NCBI GenBank assembly: GCA_035940955.1
Contig: DASZEJ010000156.1
Location: forward strand, 1-13,117
Reading direction: 5' to 3'
DNA from: CADCVT01 sp035940955
GTDB lineage: Bacteria > Actinomycetota > Thermoleophilia > Solirubrobacterales > Solirubrobacteraceae
DNA length: 13,117 nt
Under the pieces are notes generated by a model. That model was not told the origin of the DNA. It did no database searches and was given only the letters and a program-made list of their open reading frames with translations. The translations under genes and the position numbers were made by a program. Positions 1 through 5,330 of this stretch are shown here, one piece after another; the first letter of the stretch is position 1; each line of letters begins with the position of its first letter.

Positions 1-578
1 ACGCGGGCGACCTTCGGCTGGATCGCGGGCACGACCTGGATCGCGCTGCAGCCGGTGCCGACGACGGCGACGCGCCTGCCGGCGAGGTCGACGCCGTGGT
101 CCCAGCGGGCGGTGTGGAACGCCGGGCCGGCGAACGAGTCCAGGCCGGGGAGCGGCGGGATCGAGGGCACCGAGAGCTGGCCGCAGGCGGTGATGAGCAC
201 GTCGGCCTCGTGCGGGCCCGCGGTGGTCTCGAGCTGCCAGCGGCTGGCGGCGGCGTCCCACCGCGCGCTCTCGACCTCGGTGCGCGTGCGGATGCGGTCC
301 AGGACGCCCTCGCGCCGCGCGACGTCCTCCACGTAGGCCTGGATCTCGGCCTGCGGCGCGTAGCGGCGCGACCAGCGCGGGTTGGGCGCGAACGAGAACT
401 CGTACAGGTGGGAGGGGACGTCGCACGCCGCGCCCGGGTACGTGTTGTGGTGCCAGACGCCGCCGACCCGCTCGCCCTTCTCGAACACGGTGACGTCGCG
501 GTGCCCGGCGCGGGTCAGCAGGACGGCGGCGCCCACGCCGGCGAACCCGCCGCCGACGATCGCGATCGAGCGCGCCAT
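1..578 (-). CDS. Baeyer-Villiger-type flavin monooxygenase, N-terminal part (runs off the window)
   Basis: The first 192 codons are present and no stop is reached before position 1. The protein begins MARSIAIVGGGFAG, an FAD-binding GxGxxG motif at residues 9-14, followed by an acidic strand end at E33. At residues 149-160 it reads FAGPAFHTARWD, which fits the Baeyer-Villiger monooxygenase fingerprint FxGxxxHxxxW(P/D). The second, NADPH-binding Rossmann motif GTGCSA is at residues 174-179. Family knowledge: these enzymes use NADPH and O2 to insert oxygen next to a carbonyl, turning ketones into esters or lactones, or they oxygenate N or S atoms. The substrate cannot be read from this part. The ATG at 576-578 overlaps the stop of the upstream DUF2277 gene as TGATG, so the two are probably translated from one message. 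Full-length relatives are about 490-550 aa, so roughly 60% of the gene lies outside the window. Confidence 0.93.
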   Translation of the reverse strand, partial: MARSIAIVGGGFAGVGAAVLLTRAGHRDVTVFEKGERVGGVWHHNTYPGAACDVPSHLYEFSFAPNPRWSRRYAPQAEIQAYVEDVARREGVLDRIRTRTEVESARWDAAASRWQLETTAGPHEADVLITACGQLSVPSIPPLPGLDSFAGPAFHTARWDHGVDLAGRRVAVVGTGCSAIQVVPAIQPKVAR

Positions 579-847
579 CAGGCGGCGAAGCGCTTCGCCG
601 AACGGGCGCGAGCCTTCGCGGCCTCGACCTCGCGGTCGCGCGGCGGGGCGGTGGTCACCAGCGAGCCGAGCAGCTCGCGCGTCGCGGCGGCGACCGCGTC
701 GACCGCGTGCTCGAACGCCGCCTCGTTCGCCTTCGACGGCTTGGTCGTCCCGCTCACCTTGCGGACGTACTGCAGCGCCGCGGCGCGGACCTCGTCCTCC
801 GTGGCGGGCGGGGCGAAGTTGTGGAGGGTGCGGATGTTCCGGCACAT
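578..847 (-). CDS. DUF2277 family protein
   Basis: This 89-aa protein starts MCRNIRTLHNFAPPATEDE and matches the DUF2277 family as I know it: an invariant MCRNI start, then a helical segment (AALQYVRKVSGTTKPSKANE, residues 25-44), then TTAPPRDREVEAAKARAR near the end. The open frame extends 20 codons further upstream, but the conserved family start is the ATG at 845-847. A TAGCCT box seven bases before that ATG, with no Shine-Dalgarno, supports this start. No biochemical function is established for the family. Two cysteine-free helices and a basic tail suggest a small soluble protein. The stop codon shares one base with the start of the monooxygenase gene, so the two genes are very likely co-expressed, and this protein may assist or be tied to that pathway. 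That link is inference. Confidence 0.9.
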   Translation of the reverse strand: MCRNIRTLHNFAPPATEDEVRAAALQYVRKVSGTTKPSKANEAAFEHAVDAVAAATRELLGSLVTTAPPRDREVEAAKARARSAKRFAA

Positions 848-854
848 GGGGTGC

Positions 855-860
855 AGGCTA
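855..860 (-). promoter_or_regulatory. Candidate -10 box for leaderless transcription of the DUF2277 gene
   Basis: On the minus strand TAGCCT lies seven bases before the ATG of the DUF2277 gene. This fits the actinobacterial TAnnnT -10 consensus and would place the transcription start at or next to the start codon. No Shine-Dalgarno sequence is visible. I see no convincing -35 box. Confidence 0.4.
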
Positions 861-879
861 CGCCGGATCGGGCAAGTGC

Positions 880-908
880 TGGGCAGCGGTGGCGCCGGGC
901 AATACAAT
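880..908 (+). promoter_or_regulatory. Probable sigma-70-type promoter of infA
   Basis: A -35-like TGGGCA (880-885, 4 of 6 matches to TTGACA) and a -10-like TACAAT (903-908, 5 of 6 matches to TATAAT) are separated by exactly 17 bp. The expected start site near 915 gives a leader of about 80 nt before the infA ATG at 998. The -10 is an A/T-rich island in otherwise very GC-rich DNA, which makes a chance match less likely. Confidence 0.55.
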
Positions 909-983
909 GCTGCGCGGACCGGCTGCGTTTCCGGGGGTTTCGTGCCGGCGGACGATCACGAGGGCATCGCTTGCCGCGGTGCC

Positions 984-990
984 GAGGAGG
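984..990 (+). promoter_or_regulatory. Shine-Dalgarno of infA
   Basis: GAGGAGG ends seven bases before the ATG at 998-1000. It is one of only two strong ribosome-binding sites seen in the window and fixes the infA start. The frame is open far upstream, but only this ATG gives the standard IF-1 N-terminus. Confidence 0.8.
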
Positions 991-997
991 TGGATGT

Positions 998-1216
998 ATG
1001 GCGGTAGAGGACAAGGTCGCCTTCGAGGGCGAGATCACCGAGGCTCTCCCGAACCTCACGTTCCGCGTCAGGCTCGACAACGGTCACGAGCTGCTGGCGC
1101 ACCTGGCCGGCAAGATGCGCCGGTTCCGCATCAGGGTGCTCCCGGGGGATCGCGTCCGCGTCGAGGTCTCGCCGTACGACCTCAACCGCGGCCGCATCGT
1201 CTACCGCTTCAAGTAG
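998..1216 (+). CDS. infA: Translation initiation factor IF-1 (stand-alone copy)
   Basis: The 72-aa product has exactly the usual IF-1 length and is a single OB-fold protein. Family landmarks are present: EALPNLTFRV (residues 15-24), DNGHELLAH (27-35), GKMR (38-41), LPGDRV (48-53) and SPYDLNRGRIVYRFK (58-72). IF-1 binds the 30S A site and works with IF-2 and IF-3 to set up initiation. The usual Asn-Tyr or His-Phe before Ile-Arg is replaced by F43-R44, giving RRFRIRVL, which recalls the stand-alone IF-1 type of alphaproteobacteria more than the typical copy next to rpmJ-rpsM-rpsK in Actinobacteria (comparison from memory). The gene has its own promoter, Shine-Dalgarno and terminator, and no ribosomal-protein neighbours. 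It could be a second, divergent infA or the sole copy moved out of the ribosomal cluster; the window cannot tell which. Confidence 0.95.
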   Translation: MAVEDKVAFEGEITEALPNLTFRVRLDNGHELLAHLAGKMRRFRIRVLPGDRVRVEVSPYDLNRGRIVYRFK

Positions 1217-1222
1217 GCCGCC

Positions 1223-1252
1223 CGTGCCGCACGATGGCGTGCGGCACGTTTT
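1223..1252 (+). terminator. Intrinsic terminator of infA
   Basis: A perfect 11-bp stem (1223-1233 with 1238-1248) encloses the 4-nt loop ATGG and is followed at once by TTTT (1249-1252). It begins six bases after the infA stop codon. It should end the infA transcript and separate it from the secreted-protein gene downstream. Confidence 0.88.
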
Positions 1253-1291
1253 GCGCTAAAGAAGCGCCTTGCCGGGGCGACTCTCTGGCGC

Positions 1292-3439
1292 ATGCTTCGC
1301 TTCGTTCGCCCGGCGGTCGTCGCCGGCCTCATGCTGCTCGCGCTGGCGCCCGTGGCGCCGGCGGCTCCGCCACCCGCTCCGGCATTCGACTTCGGCGCGC
1401 GCGACCTCGCCGACCTGACGGCCGCGCCCACCATCAGCGGCACGGTGTGGGAGGAGGGCGACGAGGGCGTGCAGGGCATCGCGGTCTACACCGACGTCAA
1501 CGTGGACGGCCATCCCAGCGCCGGCGAGCCGGCCACCACGACTGCGGGCGACGGCTCGTACACGCTCCCCGTCGTGCCGGGGGCGAACGTCGTCCGGTTG
1601 ATTGTTCCGGTGGACTACAGCTGCAGCCGCCCCCTCGGGTGCATGCACGTGGTGAACGGCGACGCGGGCCAGTCCGTCGAAGGGCGCGACTTCACGATCT
1701 GGCGGTACGCGACGGTCAGCGGGACGGTGCTCGAGGACCTCGACGGCGACGGGACCTTCGGCGGCGGCGACACGCCGGTCGAGGGCGCGGTCGTCTTCCT
1801 CGACGTCGACGGCGACGGGACGCGCGCCCCGTCCGAGCCGTCCCGCACCACCGGCCTGAACGGCTCGTACGAGTTCAGCGTGCAGCCGGGCGAGCATCGG
1901 GTCGGCGTCGAGCTGGATGAGCGCTGGCATTGCTCGGCCCTCGTTCAGTGCATCGACAGGGTCACGGCTAACAGCGGGGAGGACGTGGAGCTGAACCTGC
2001 TGGCGTGGCGGGACTCCGCGATCCGCGGGACGCTGTTCCGCGACCTCGACGCCGACGGCGCACCGCGGGAGCCGGGTGAGCCCGTCGTCGACGACGGCGG
2101 CGCGTACGTCGACTCCAACGACAACGGGATGTTCGATCCTGGTGAGCCGTCTGTCAGGGCCGAGCCGGATGGCACCTTCGGGCTCGGCCGGCTGCGGCCC
2201 GGCACGCACGTCGTGCGCCCGCTGCTGCGCGATGGCTGGGCCTGCCTGTGGCCGGACCCGTGCCGCGTCTCCGTGACCTCGACGAGCGGCAGCGACCGCG
2301 ACGCCGGCGAGTTCGGGCTCGCCGACGTGTCCTCCGATCTCAGCGTGACGCTGGCGCGGACGCCCGACGTCGTGGTGGCGGGCGAGTCGGTCGAGTGGAC
2401 CGTGACCGTGGCCAACGGCGGCCCGGTCACCGCCAACAACGCGACGCTCGGGCTCGCTCTTCCGGACGGGCTCGGCGCCTTCGCGGTGCGCGCGCCCGAG
2501 GGGATCGACTGCACCGGCGTCCGTCCGACGCTGCGGTGCGAGCTCGGCGACCTGCTCGCCGGCCCCGGCATGACGATCTCGCTCGTCGCGAGCGTCCAGC
2601 CCGACCGCGCCGGCCGCGCGCTGCCGCTCACGGCCGTCATGCGGGCGGACAACGAGGACCCGGACGTCGCCGACAACCGGGCCACGCTCACGTCGGTGGT
2701 CACCGGCGTGGCCGACCTGCGCACCACCGCGACGCTGCCGGCCGCGGCCGAGGTCGGGGAGGTCGTCGACCTCGTCGTCGAGCTGCGCAACGACGGGCCG
2801 TCGGACGCCGCCTCGCCGAAGGTCGTCGCGACGCTGCCGGAGGGCATCGATCCGGTGGTCGAGGACCTGCCGGAAGGGTGCACGGTCGACGGGCGCGAGG
2901 TCACGTGCGTCGCCTCGGGCGTCGCCGTGGGCAGCGGGCTGACGCGCTCGATCCCGGTGAGGGTCGGCGCCGCCGCCGCGGGCAGGGCGCTCACGGTGCC
3001 GGTCGAGGCGACGTCCGCCGCGACCGACCCGACGCCGGGGGACGCCGCGGTCGAGGCGCCGCTGCAGGCGCGCGCGCCGGCGCCCGCGCCCGACCCCAAG
3101 CCGGCGCCGCAGCCGCAGCCTGAGACGAAGCCGGAGCTCGTCGTGGAGGCGCCGCCCGCGCCGGCCGAGCAGCAGTGCCGGAGCACGCGGGTGTTCGACG
3201 TCCACCTGAGCCGGCGGCACGGGCGGCTGCGCAGCGTGACGATCACGCTCGACGGCCGGCGGCTCGCGGTGCGCAGGCGCAACGGGCGGTTCACGGCGCG
3301 CGTCGATCTGCGCGGGCGGCCGGAGGGCGAGTGGGTCCTCGGGATCCGCGCGGTGACGGTCCGCGGGAAGGTGCTTCGCGGGACGCGCACCTACCACACG
3401 TGCACGACTACGAAGCAGATGGGGCTGCCGCCGCTGTAA
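1292..3439 (+). CDS. Secreted SdrD-B-like / DUF11 repeat protein
   Basis: This 715-aa protein opens with a signal peptide (RxxR then a hydrophobic stretch, residues 7-25, Ala-rich cleavage region near 24-26). Residues about 46-340 hold three SdrD-B-like repeats of about 103 aa. Each has Asp-rich, calcium-site-like loops (DVNVDG, DLDGDG, DVDGDG, DLDADG, DSNDNG), and each ends in a C-x5-C pair (111/117, 214/220, 318/324). Residues about 348-470 and 472-590 are two DUF11-like beta domains, each with a C-x8-C pair (407/416, 530/539). A Pro-rich linker (594-626) leads to a basic C-terminal module (629-710) with C629 and C704 near its ends. There is no LPxTG motif or C-terminal membrane helix, so the protein is probably released or held by other contacts. 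A role in adhesion or cell-surface structure is inferred. The ATG at 1292 starts the signal peptide, but no good Shine-Dalgarno precedes it. Confidence 0.88.
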   Translation: MLRFVRPAVVAGLMLLALAPVAPAAPPPAPAFDFGARDLADLTAAPTISGTVWEEGDEGVQGIAVYTDVNVDGHPSAGEPATTTAGDGSYTLPVVPGANVVRLIVPVDYSCSRPLGCMHVVNGDAGQSVEGRDFTIWRYATVSGTVLEDLDGDGTFGGGDTPVEGAVVFLDVDGDGTRAPSEPSRTTGLNGSYEFSVQPGEHRVGVELDERWHCSALVQCIDRVTANSGEDVELNLLAWRDSAIRGTLFRDLDADGAPREPGEPVVDDGGAYVDSNDNGMFDPGEPSVRAEPDGTFGLGRLRPGTHVVRPLLRDGWACLWPDPCRVSVTSTSGSDRDAGEFGLADVSSDLSVTLARTPDVVVAGESVEWTVTVANGGPVTANNATLGLALPDGLGAFAVRAPEGIDCTGVRPTLRCELGDLLAGPGMTISLVASVQPDRAGRALPLTAVMRADNEDPDVADNRATLTSVVTGVADLRTTATLPAAAEVGEVVDLVVELRNDGPSDAASPKVVATLPEGIDPVVEDLPEGCTVDGREVTCVASGVAVGSGLTRSIPVRVGAAAAGRALTVPVEATSAATDPTPGDAAVEAPLQARAPAPAPDPKPAPQPQPETKPELVVEAPPAPAEQQCRSTRVFDVHLSRRHGRLRSVTITLDGRRLAVRRRNGRFTARVDLRGRPEGEWVLGIRAVTVRGKVLRGTRTYHTCTTTKQMGLPPL

Positions 3440-3441
3440 AG

Positions 3442-3456
3442 GCGGCGAAACGCCGC
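3442..3456. other. Short hairpin just after the secreted-protein stop codon
   Basis: GCGGCG and CGCCGC form a perfect 6-bp stem around an AAA loop, starting two bases after the TAA stop. There is no T-run, so it is at best a weak or factor-assisted terminator. Confidence 0.35.
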
Positions 3457-3468
3457 GACGGCTACCCT

Positions 3469-3503
3469 GGGGAGGCGGCGCGCCACGCGCCCGCCGCCTC
3501 CCC
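3469..3503 (+). promoter_or_regulatory. Strong hairpin directly before the RGG-protein start codon
   Basis: A perfect 12-bp G/C-rich stem (3469-3480 with 3492-3503) with an 11-nt loop ends three bases before the ATG at 3507. The left arm carries GGGGAGG, a Shine-Dalgarno-like run that lies too far from the ATG (31 nt) to act directly and is buried in the stem. TACCCT (3463-3468) just upstream resembles the TAnnnT -10 boxes seen elsewhere in the window. If that box is used, transcription would start inside the left arm and the full hairpin would not form in that RNA. It would form in read-through RNA from upstream. A regulatory role is inference. Confidence 0.45.
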
Positions 3504-3506
3504 CGC

Positions 3507-5243
3507 ATGACCGACACCGACCCCGAAACCCCGGGCACCGAGCTGCCCGCCGGCGCGGAGCAGACCGAGCCGGCCGACCTCGCCCCCAATCCCTCGACCG
3601 ACCTGCCGGCCGAGCCGCCGCAGGACGGCGGCGGGGCGGCGGAGGAGCGGCCGGCGGCCGTCGAGGCGGAGCCGGCGCAGGAGAGCGGCGGGGCGGCGGA
3701 GGAGCAGCCGGTGGCCGTCGAGGCCGAGCCGGTTACCGAGCCGCAGGGCGGCGAGGGGGTTGCAGAGCAGCCCGTCGCCGTCGAGGCGGAGACCGCGCCT
3801 GAGCCGCAGGGCGGCGAGGAGGTTGCGGAGCAGCCGGTGGCCGTCGAGGCCGAGTCGGTTACCGAGCCGCAGGGCGGCGAGGGGGTCTCGGAGCAGCCGG
3901 GCGCCGTCGAGGCGGAGGCCGCCCCTGAGCCGCAGGGCGAGCGCGTCACGCGCCCCGGTCCGGGAGAGGGTCCGGTGATTGTGGAGCAGCCGCCGCCGGG
4001 CGCTGGACCGGTGATCATCGGCACGGCGCCCGAGCCTGCGCCTCTCCCGCGTCCGCAGCGTGCGCCCGAGCGGCGGCCGCGGCCGCGCCGGCGCCGCGTC
4101 AACGCGACGCAGCGGCATCGCAACGTCTTCTTCGCGCGGCTCAACGAGTTCCGGCGCAACCAGGCCGCGGGCATCGAGGCTCCGGAGGAGCTCGAGATGG
4201 AGGCTTCGGCCGACGAGGGTGCGGTCGCGGAGGCCCCGGCGGCTTCCGGCGACGACCCGGTCGTCGACGCTCCGGCCGCCGACGCTCCCGAGGCCGCCGC
4301 CGCGGAGGCCGCGCCCGCGCCGCCCGAGCAGGACGGAGCCCCCGCTGCTGCAGCCCCCGCCGGCGACGCTGCGGCGACCGGCGCTCCGGCGCCTGACGCC
4401 GCGTCCGCCGACGAGGCGACCGGCGCTCCGGCGGCTGACGCCGCGTCCGCCGACGAGGCGACCGGCGCTCCCGCGCCCGATGCTGCGTCCGGCGCCGACG
4501 TGCCCGCCGACGCATCTGCCGACGCGGCCACCGCCGACGTGCCCGCCGCCGACGTGCCCGCCGCCGACGCGCCCGCCGACGCGTCCACCTCCGACGTGCC
4601 CGCCGACGCGCCCGCCGCCGACGCGACCGACGCTCCGGCCGCCGACGCGACCGCTGACGGTCCCTCCGCTGCGGGCGAGGAGCCCGCCGACGCGCGCGGC
4701 AATCGCCGTGAGCGCAAGGCTTCGCCTCCGCCTCCGATCGACCGGCCGCGGCTCGTCGCCGCGATCCAGCGCGCGGGTGGGGAGGAGGTCCTGCGGGAGG
4801 CGCTCGCGCCCAAGCGGGACGAGAACGGGCAGCCGCTGAAGTGGGCGACGGTCTGTGCGGACGCGTGCAAGGGGCTGAAGCCGGGGGATCCGGTCTTCGG
4901 CGCGTGGGTGCGGCTCGCCGCCACGCCGGTGTCCGCGATCAAGAACGAGATCGGCATGCCGCGCGAGGAGCGCGGGCGCGGGCGGGGGCGTGGGGGGCCG
5001 CGGCGCGGTGGCGACGAGCGCCGGCCGCGGCGCGACGACCGCGGCGGGCCACGCGAGGGGCGCGGCGACCGCGCGTCGCGCGAGGACCTGAGCCGCCTGG
5101 CCACCGACGGGCGTGTCGGGGCCAACATCCGGATCATCGGCCTCGGCGACGACGACAAGAAGGCGCGCGAGAAGCGCCGCAAGGAAGAGCGCGAGGCCAA
5201 GCGGCAGGCCGAGCGCGAGCGCCTGTCGCGCCTCGGCTACTAG
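3507..5243 (+). CDS. Large disordered, repeat-rich RGG-type protein of unknown function
   Basis: I do not recognise this 578-aa protein as a named family. Residues 1-180 are acidic and Glu/Pro/Ala-rich, with four 21-aa repeats (66-145). Residues 186-228 form a basic island (RRPRPRRRRVNATQRHRN, then FFARLNEFRRNQ) that looks helical. Residues 230-395 are Ala/Asp/Pro-rich, with 14-aa repeats (290-331) and then DVPAA-type pentads. Residues 412-487 look like the only folded domain (RPRLVAAIQRAGG..EALAPKRDENG..WATVCADACKG) with C450 and C454. Residues 489-520 are RG/RGG-rich (GRGRGRGGPRRGG). Residues 536-578 end in GANIRIIGLGDDD and a highly charged helix. No signal peptide or membrane helix is seen, so it is probably cytoplasmic. 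RGG and basic segments suggest nucleic-acid binding, perhaps as a scaffold, by inference. The ATG at 3507 has no close Shine-Dalgarno; a later start is possible because the N-terminus is low-complexity. Confidence 0.75.
   Translation: MTDTDPETPGTELPAGAEQTEPADLAPNPSTDLPAEPPQDGGGAAEERPAAVEAEPAQESGGAAEEQPVAVEAEPVTEPQGGEGVAEQPVAVEAETAPEPQGGEEVAEQPVAVEAESVTEPQGGEGVSEQPGAVEAEAAPEPQGERVTRPGPGEGPVIVEQPPPGAGPVIIGTAPEPAPLPRPQRAPERRPRPRRRRVNATQRHRNVFFARLNEFRRNQAAGIEAPEELEMEASADEGAVAEAPAASGDDPVVDAPAADAPEAAAAEAAPAPPEQDGAPAAAAPAGDAAATGAPAPDAASADEATGAPAADAASADEATGAPAPDAASGADVPADASADAATADVPAADVPAADAPADASTSDVPADAPAADATDAPAADATADGPSAAGEEPADARGNRRERKASPPPPIDRPRLVAAIQRAGGEEVLREALAPKRDENGQPLKWATVCADACKGLKPGDPVFGAWVRLAATPVSAIKNEIGMPREERGRGRGRGGPRRGGDERRPRRDDRGGPREGRGDRASREDLSRLATDGRVGANIRIIGLGDDDKKAREKRRKEEREAKRQAERERLSRLGY
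3702..3941 (+). repeat. 63-bp coding tandem repeat, four units, arranged as a 126-bp duplication
   Basis: Units begin at 3702, 3765, 3828 and 3891 and encode variants of EQPVAVEAExVTEPQGGEGVA. Units 1 and 3 are nearly identical to each other, and units 2 and 4 resemble each other more than they do 1 and 3, so a two-unit block was duplicated. A degenerate earlier copy (EERPAAVEAEPAQESGGAAE) precedes them. The last unit is truncated. All units are whole codons, so copy-number change would keep the frame. Confidence 0.85.
4374..4499 (+). repeat. 42-bp coding tandem repeat, three units
   Basis: Units start at 4374, 4416 and 4458 and encode ATGAPAPDAASADE variants. Units 1 and 2 differ at a single base of 42, showing recent duplication. 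They run into shorter 15-bp repeats (GCCGACGTGCCCGCC and variants, about 4490-4660) that encode DVPAA-type pentads. Confidence 0.85.
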
Positions 5244-5251
5244 CGCCCGAC

Positions 5252-5324
5252 GCCGAGCCGCCGAGCGGCCGAGCGGCCGAGCGGCGGACCCCGCCGAGCC
5301 GCCGAGCCGCCGAGCCGCCTCGCC
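5252..5324. repeat. 8-bp tandem repeat array (GCCGAGCC/G) between convergent genes
   Basis: Four octamers (GCCGAGCC, then three GCCGAGCG) fill 5252-5283. After a CGGCGG-ACC-CCGCCG hairpin (5282-5296) come three more GCCGAGCC units (5293-5316) and one degenerate unit (GCCTCGCC, 5317-5324). The array takes up most of the 87-bp gap between the RGG-protein stop and the malic-enzyme stop. It may serve as a structured two-way stop for transcription, but no T-run is present. Confidence 0.75.
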
Positions 5325-5330
5325 CCGCCG

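Noticed and set aside
1253..1267. GCGCT-AAAGA-AGCGC hairpin and a TAAAGA box as promoter or regulator of the secreted-protein gene
   Set aside because: The 5-bp stem and a 3-of-6 -10 match without a -35 are too weak and lie right behind the infA terminator.
382..1920. Plus-strand open frame of 512 codons crossing infA
   Set aside because: It runs antisense to the monooxygenase and DUF2277 genes and out of frame through infA and its terminator; the composition is Arg/Pro-rich shadow sequence.
1256..5200. Minus-strand open frame of 1314 codons antisense to the secreted-protein and RGG-protein genes
   Set aside because: It is low-complexity Arg/Ala/Ser translation caused by GC-rich codons on the other strand. 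It has no domain, no ribosome-binding site, and lies opposite two well-supported genes.
3507..5243. Repeat-rich gene as a CRISPR-like or mobile element array
   Set aside because: The repeats are in-frame, codon-sized, without spacers or inverted ends, and sit inside a single continuous reading frame.
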